Shown one piece after another: positions 62,395 to 64,000 of a stretch of 64,000 nucleotides of DNA (position 1 is the first letter of the stretch; the number at the start of each line of letters is the position of its first letter). The position numbers were made by a program, and so were the translations under genes. The notes under the pieces were generated by a model, which saw nothing but the letters and a program-made list of their open reading frames with translations, ran no database searches and was not told the origin of the DNA. Source of the stretch: Campylorhamphus procurvoides (taxonomy: Eukaryota; Chordata; Aves; Passeriformes; Dendrocolaptidae); the NCBI GenBank assembly GCA_013396655.1, contig WBMV01005050.1, forward strand, positions 748,714 to 812,713, in the 5' to 3' direction.

Positions 62395-64000
62395 AGATAC
62401 CTTACCTACATGTACATACAGTCTGGGGCAATGTTTTCTTCTGAAAGAGAAATCTGAATGTAGACTATATGCCATAATTTAAGTAAATATTGCCTGAAAA
62501 AATAACAGCTGTCTGTTTTCAATAGGTCCACATGAGAAATTAAGGGTAAAAAGGAAAAGGTTAGCAAGGCATCTCAGAAATGCAGGTGTTAAAGCATTAA
62601 AAAAAAACCCCAATTTGTGAAGAAGGAAGAGATCATAATGCCACCTTTTTTTCTAATATGTAGAGATGCTTTGAAGGAGGAGAGGAAGGTAAAAACATAC
62701 ATGTCTAAAAGACTTCTAAAGCCTGGGATATGATTGATTCACCTGTGGCTTCTTCTTTGTGGCTGTGAGACAAGTTATAAGAATTGGGACATAAGTCAGT
62801 ATGTGTTCTGCGATGGGGAGGAAACCCCAAAATTATTTTATTCCTACCATTAGCATCAGAAAAGATGCCTGACATAGTAAATCCATTTTGAAAGATTAAG
62901 TAACAATTTGGTCTTTGCATTATGAAAAGTAAGATCCCATCTGGTATGAGTTTGCTTCTTGTTTACAAGTGCCTTAGTTTGAAAGAAGAATAGAAAAAAA
63001 AAAAAAGAGTTTTTGCTCATTCTCTCCAGCAAATAGGAAACCCAGCAGATGATGGTCCTCCACCCTTGGCAGGTCAGTAGGATGTCATTTATAGATGGCC
63101 ATGGACATTTCTTCAGGTAACTCCATGTATATACATGCACTTGGTTATGCCTAAGCATTCCTGGTGGCATCATCTCCCTTGAAACGTGTCTCTCACCCTT
63201 TTGATGCATCCTGTCACAGCACCATGTTCTTTTACCGCATCACCAAATTATACTAGGACACATGGGAACAGCCACCCAACTGGATGACCTCACTCTTGCC
63301 CTACTTTGATCTAGTTCAGTCATTTCTGGTGACTCAGGTATATAAAACAATTCCCAGGAAATGGCTGAAAAAAACTGCTGTTCACATGGGTTGCAAGTGC
63401 ATTTGGGAATACCAAGCGCAGTGAACAATTGAGCAGCACAAATTCAAGTTACACAAAGGATTTAAGTAATTCATTGGAAAATACCAACCCTAACCACAAG
63501 TTGAAAGGCCTCCTTTTTTTTTTCCATGCTGTCATCTTTTTAAGGGGTCACATTCGAAAATGCAACACACAGTTGAAATGTTAAAGGAAATAATGGGTCA
63601 ATCTTACATCTCTCTTGTAATCAAGGGCACGGAAAGGTACACGTGTACACATGATGAACAAATATAAATACCTTCATTATAGCAATGCTAACACAGATTC
63701 TCCTGCTCCACCTATGCACTTGTGGTATCAATACATTTACACACACATTTATACTCATAAATGAGGGGAAAATTTATTAAAGGAGACAGAAAATTGGTAT
63801 TACCAGTTGCACCTTTGGGTCTCTAAGCCACCTTCAGAACAGTTTAAGAGCAGAGAGTCTGCTTATACTAGTAATATAACAATGCAAAATAAACTTAAAC
63901 AAGGGTGTAAATTACATTCAATCTGCCCAGCCTGATACAAAGGGGAGGATACTTAAATGAGAAACTGCCTCAGAAACTCTTCCTCTGCAAATTGATTAAC
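62395..64000. other. Gene-free stretch
   Basis: No supported gene. An A-run of about 13 is near 62994-63006, with a T-run near 63513. A 117-codon minus-strand ORF (62856-63209) runs through the A-tract and is not convincing. Confidence 0.4.

Noticed and set aside
1..64000. CRISPR arrays, bacterial operons, tRNA or rRNA genes, integrated virus
   Set aside because: No direct-repeat/spacer arrays, ribosome-binding-site-led ORFs, tRNA box sequences, or retroviral LTR or polymerase-like frames were seen. The window is eukaryotic.

Overview
The window looks like nuclear DNA of a bird. It is AT-rich and gene-poor, and it carries 3' ends of CR1 LINEs in both orientations. Their avian 3' tail (TCCCTTCCAACyCA) is at 21130-21181 and 62338-62394, and antisense copies lie at 37301-37445 and 48467-48795. 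An older, amniote-type CR1 fragment is near 4.9 kb. I saw no SINE-like elements, no rRNA or tRNA genes, and nothing prokaryotic. Species and chromosome cannot be read from the sequence.

Only two stretches look protein-coding. The first, on the + strand, is a 262-codon open frame at 12623-13411. It sits in a locally GC-richer exon that begins at a good splice acceptor (12596-12597) and has an in-frame stop directly before its ATG. A possible upstream 5'UTR exon (11933-12013) ends at a consensus donor. The protein has an acidic N-terminus, a low-complexity middle and a C-terminal coiled coil. Directly after the coiled coil, one base out of frame, lies a 22-residue hydrophobic segment (13381-13446). 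The simplest reading is a tail-anchored coiled-coil membrane protein with a one-base deletion in the T-run at 13380-13382. I do not recognise the family. The second, on the - strand, is an open frame at 40308-40816. It stays open back to a good splice acceptor and is probably one exon of a larger gene. I do not recognise it either.

The rest is intergenic or intronic. 0-11.9 kb holds a small tandem duplication, an old CR1 and a Tigger-like transposon end. 13.5-39 kb is gene-free, with AT-rich tracts and CR1 scraps. 39-64 kb has several stretches, rich in homeodomain, octamer, SOX-like and GATTA motifs, that resemble conserved non-coding elements of a developmental gene desert; conservation itself cannot be seen from one sequence. 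This part also contains paired perfect hairpins at 39.2 kb, a TAGA microsatellite, a GT microsatellite, G-quadruplex motifs, and a few weakly supported spliced-exon candidates (49970-50050, 51879-51918, 54705-54828, 60156-60189 on +; 57869-57976 on -).

I saw no clear novel system. The most interesting items are the frameshifted tail-anchored protein gene, the unrecognised minus-strand exon, the back-to-back hairpins and the symmetric 108-bp minus-strand candidate exon.
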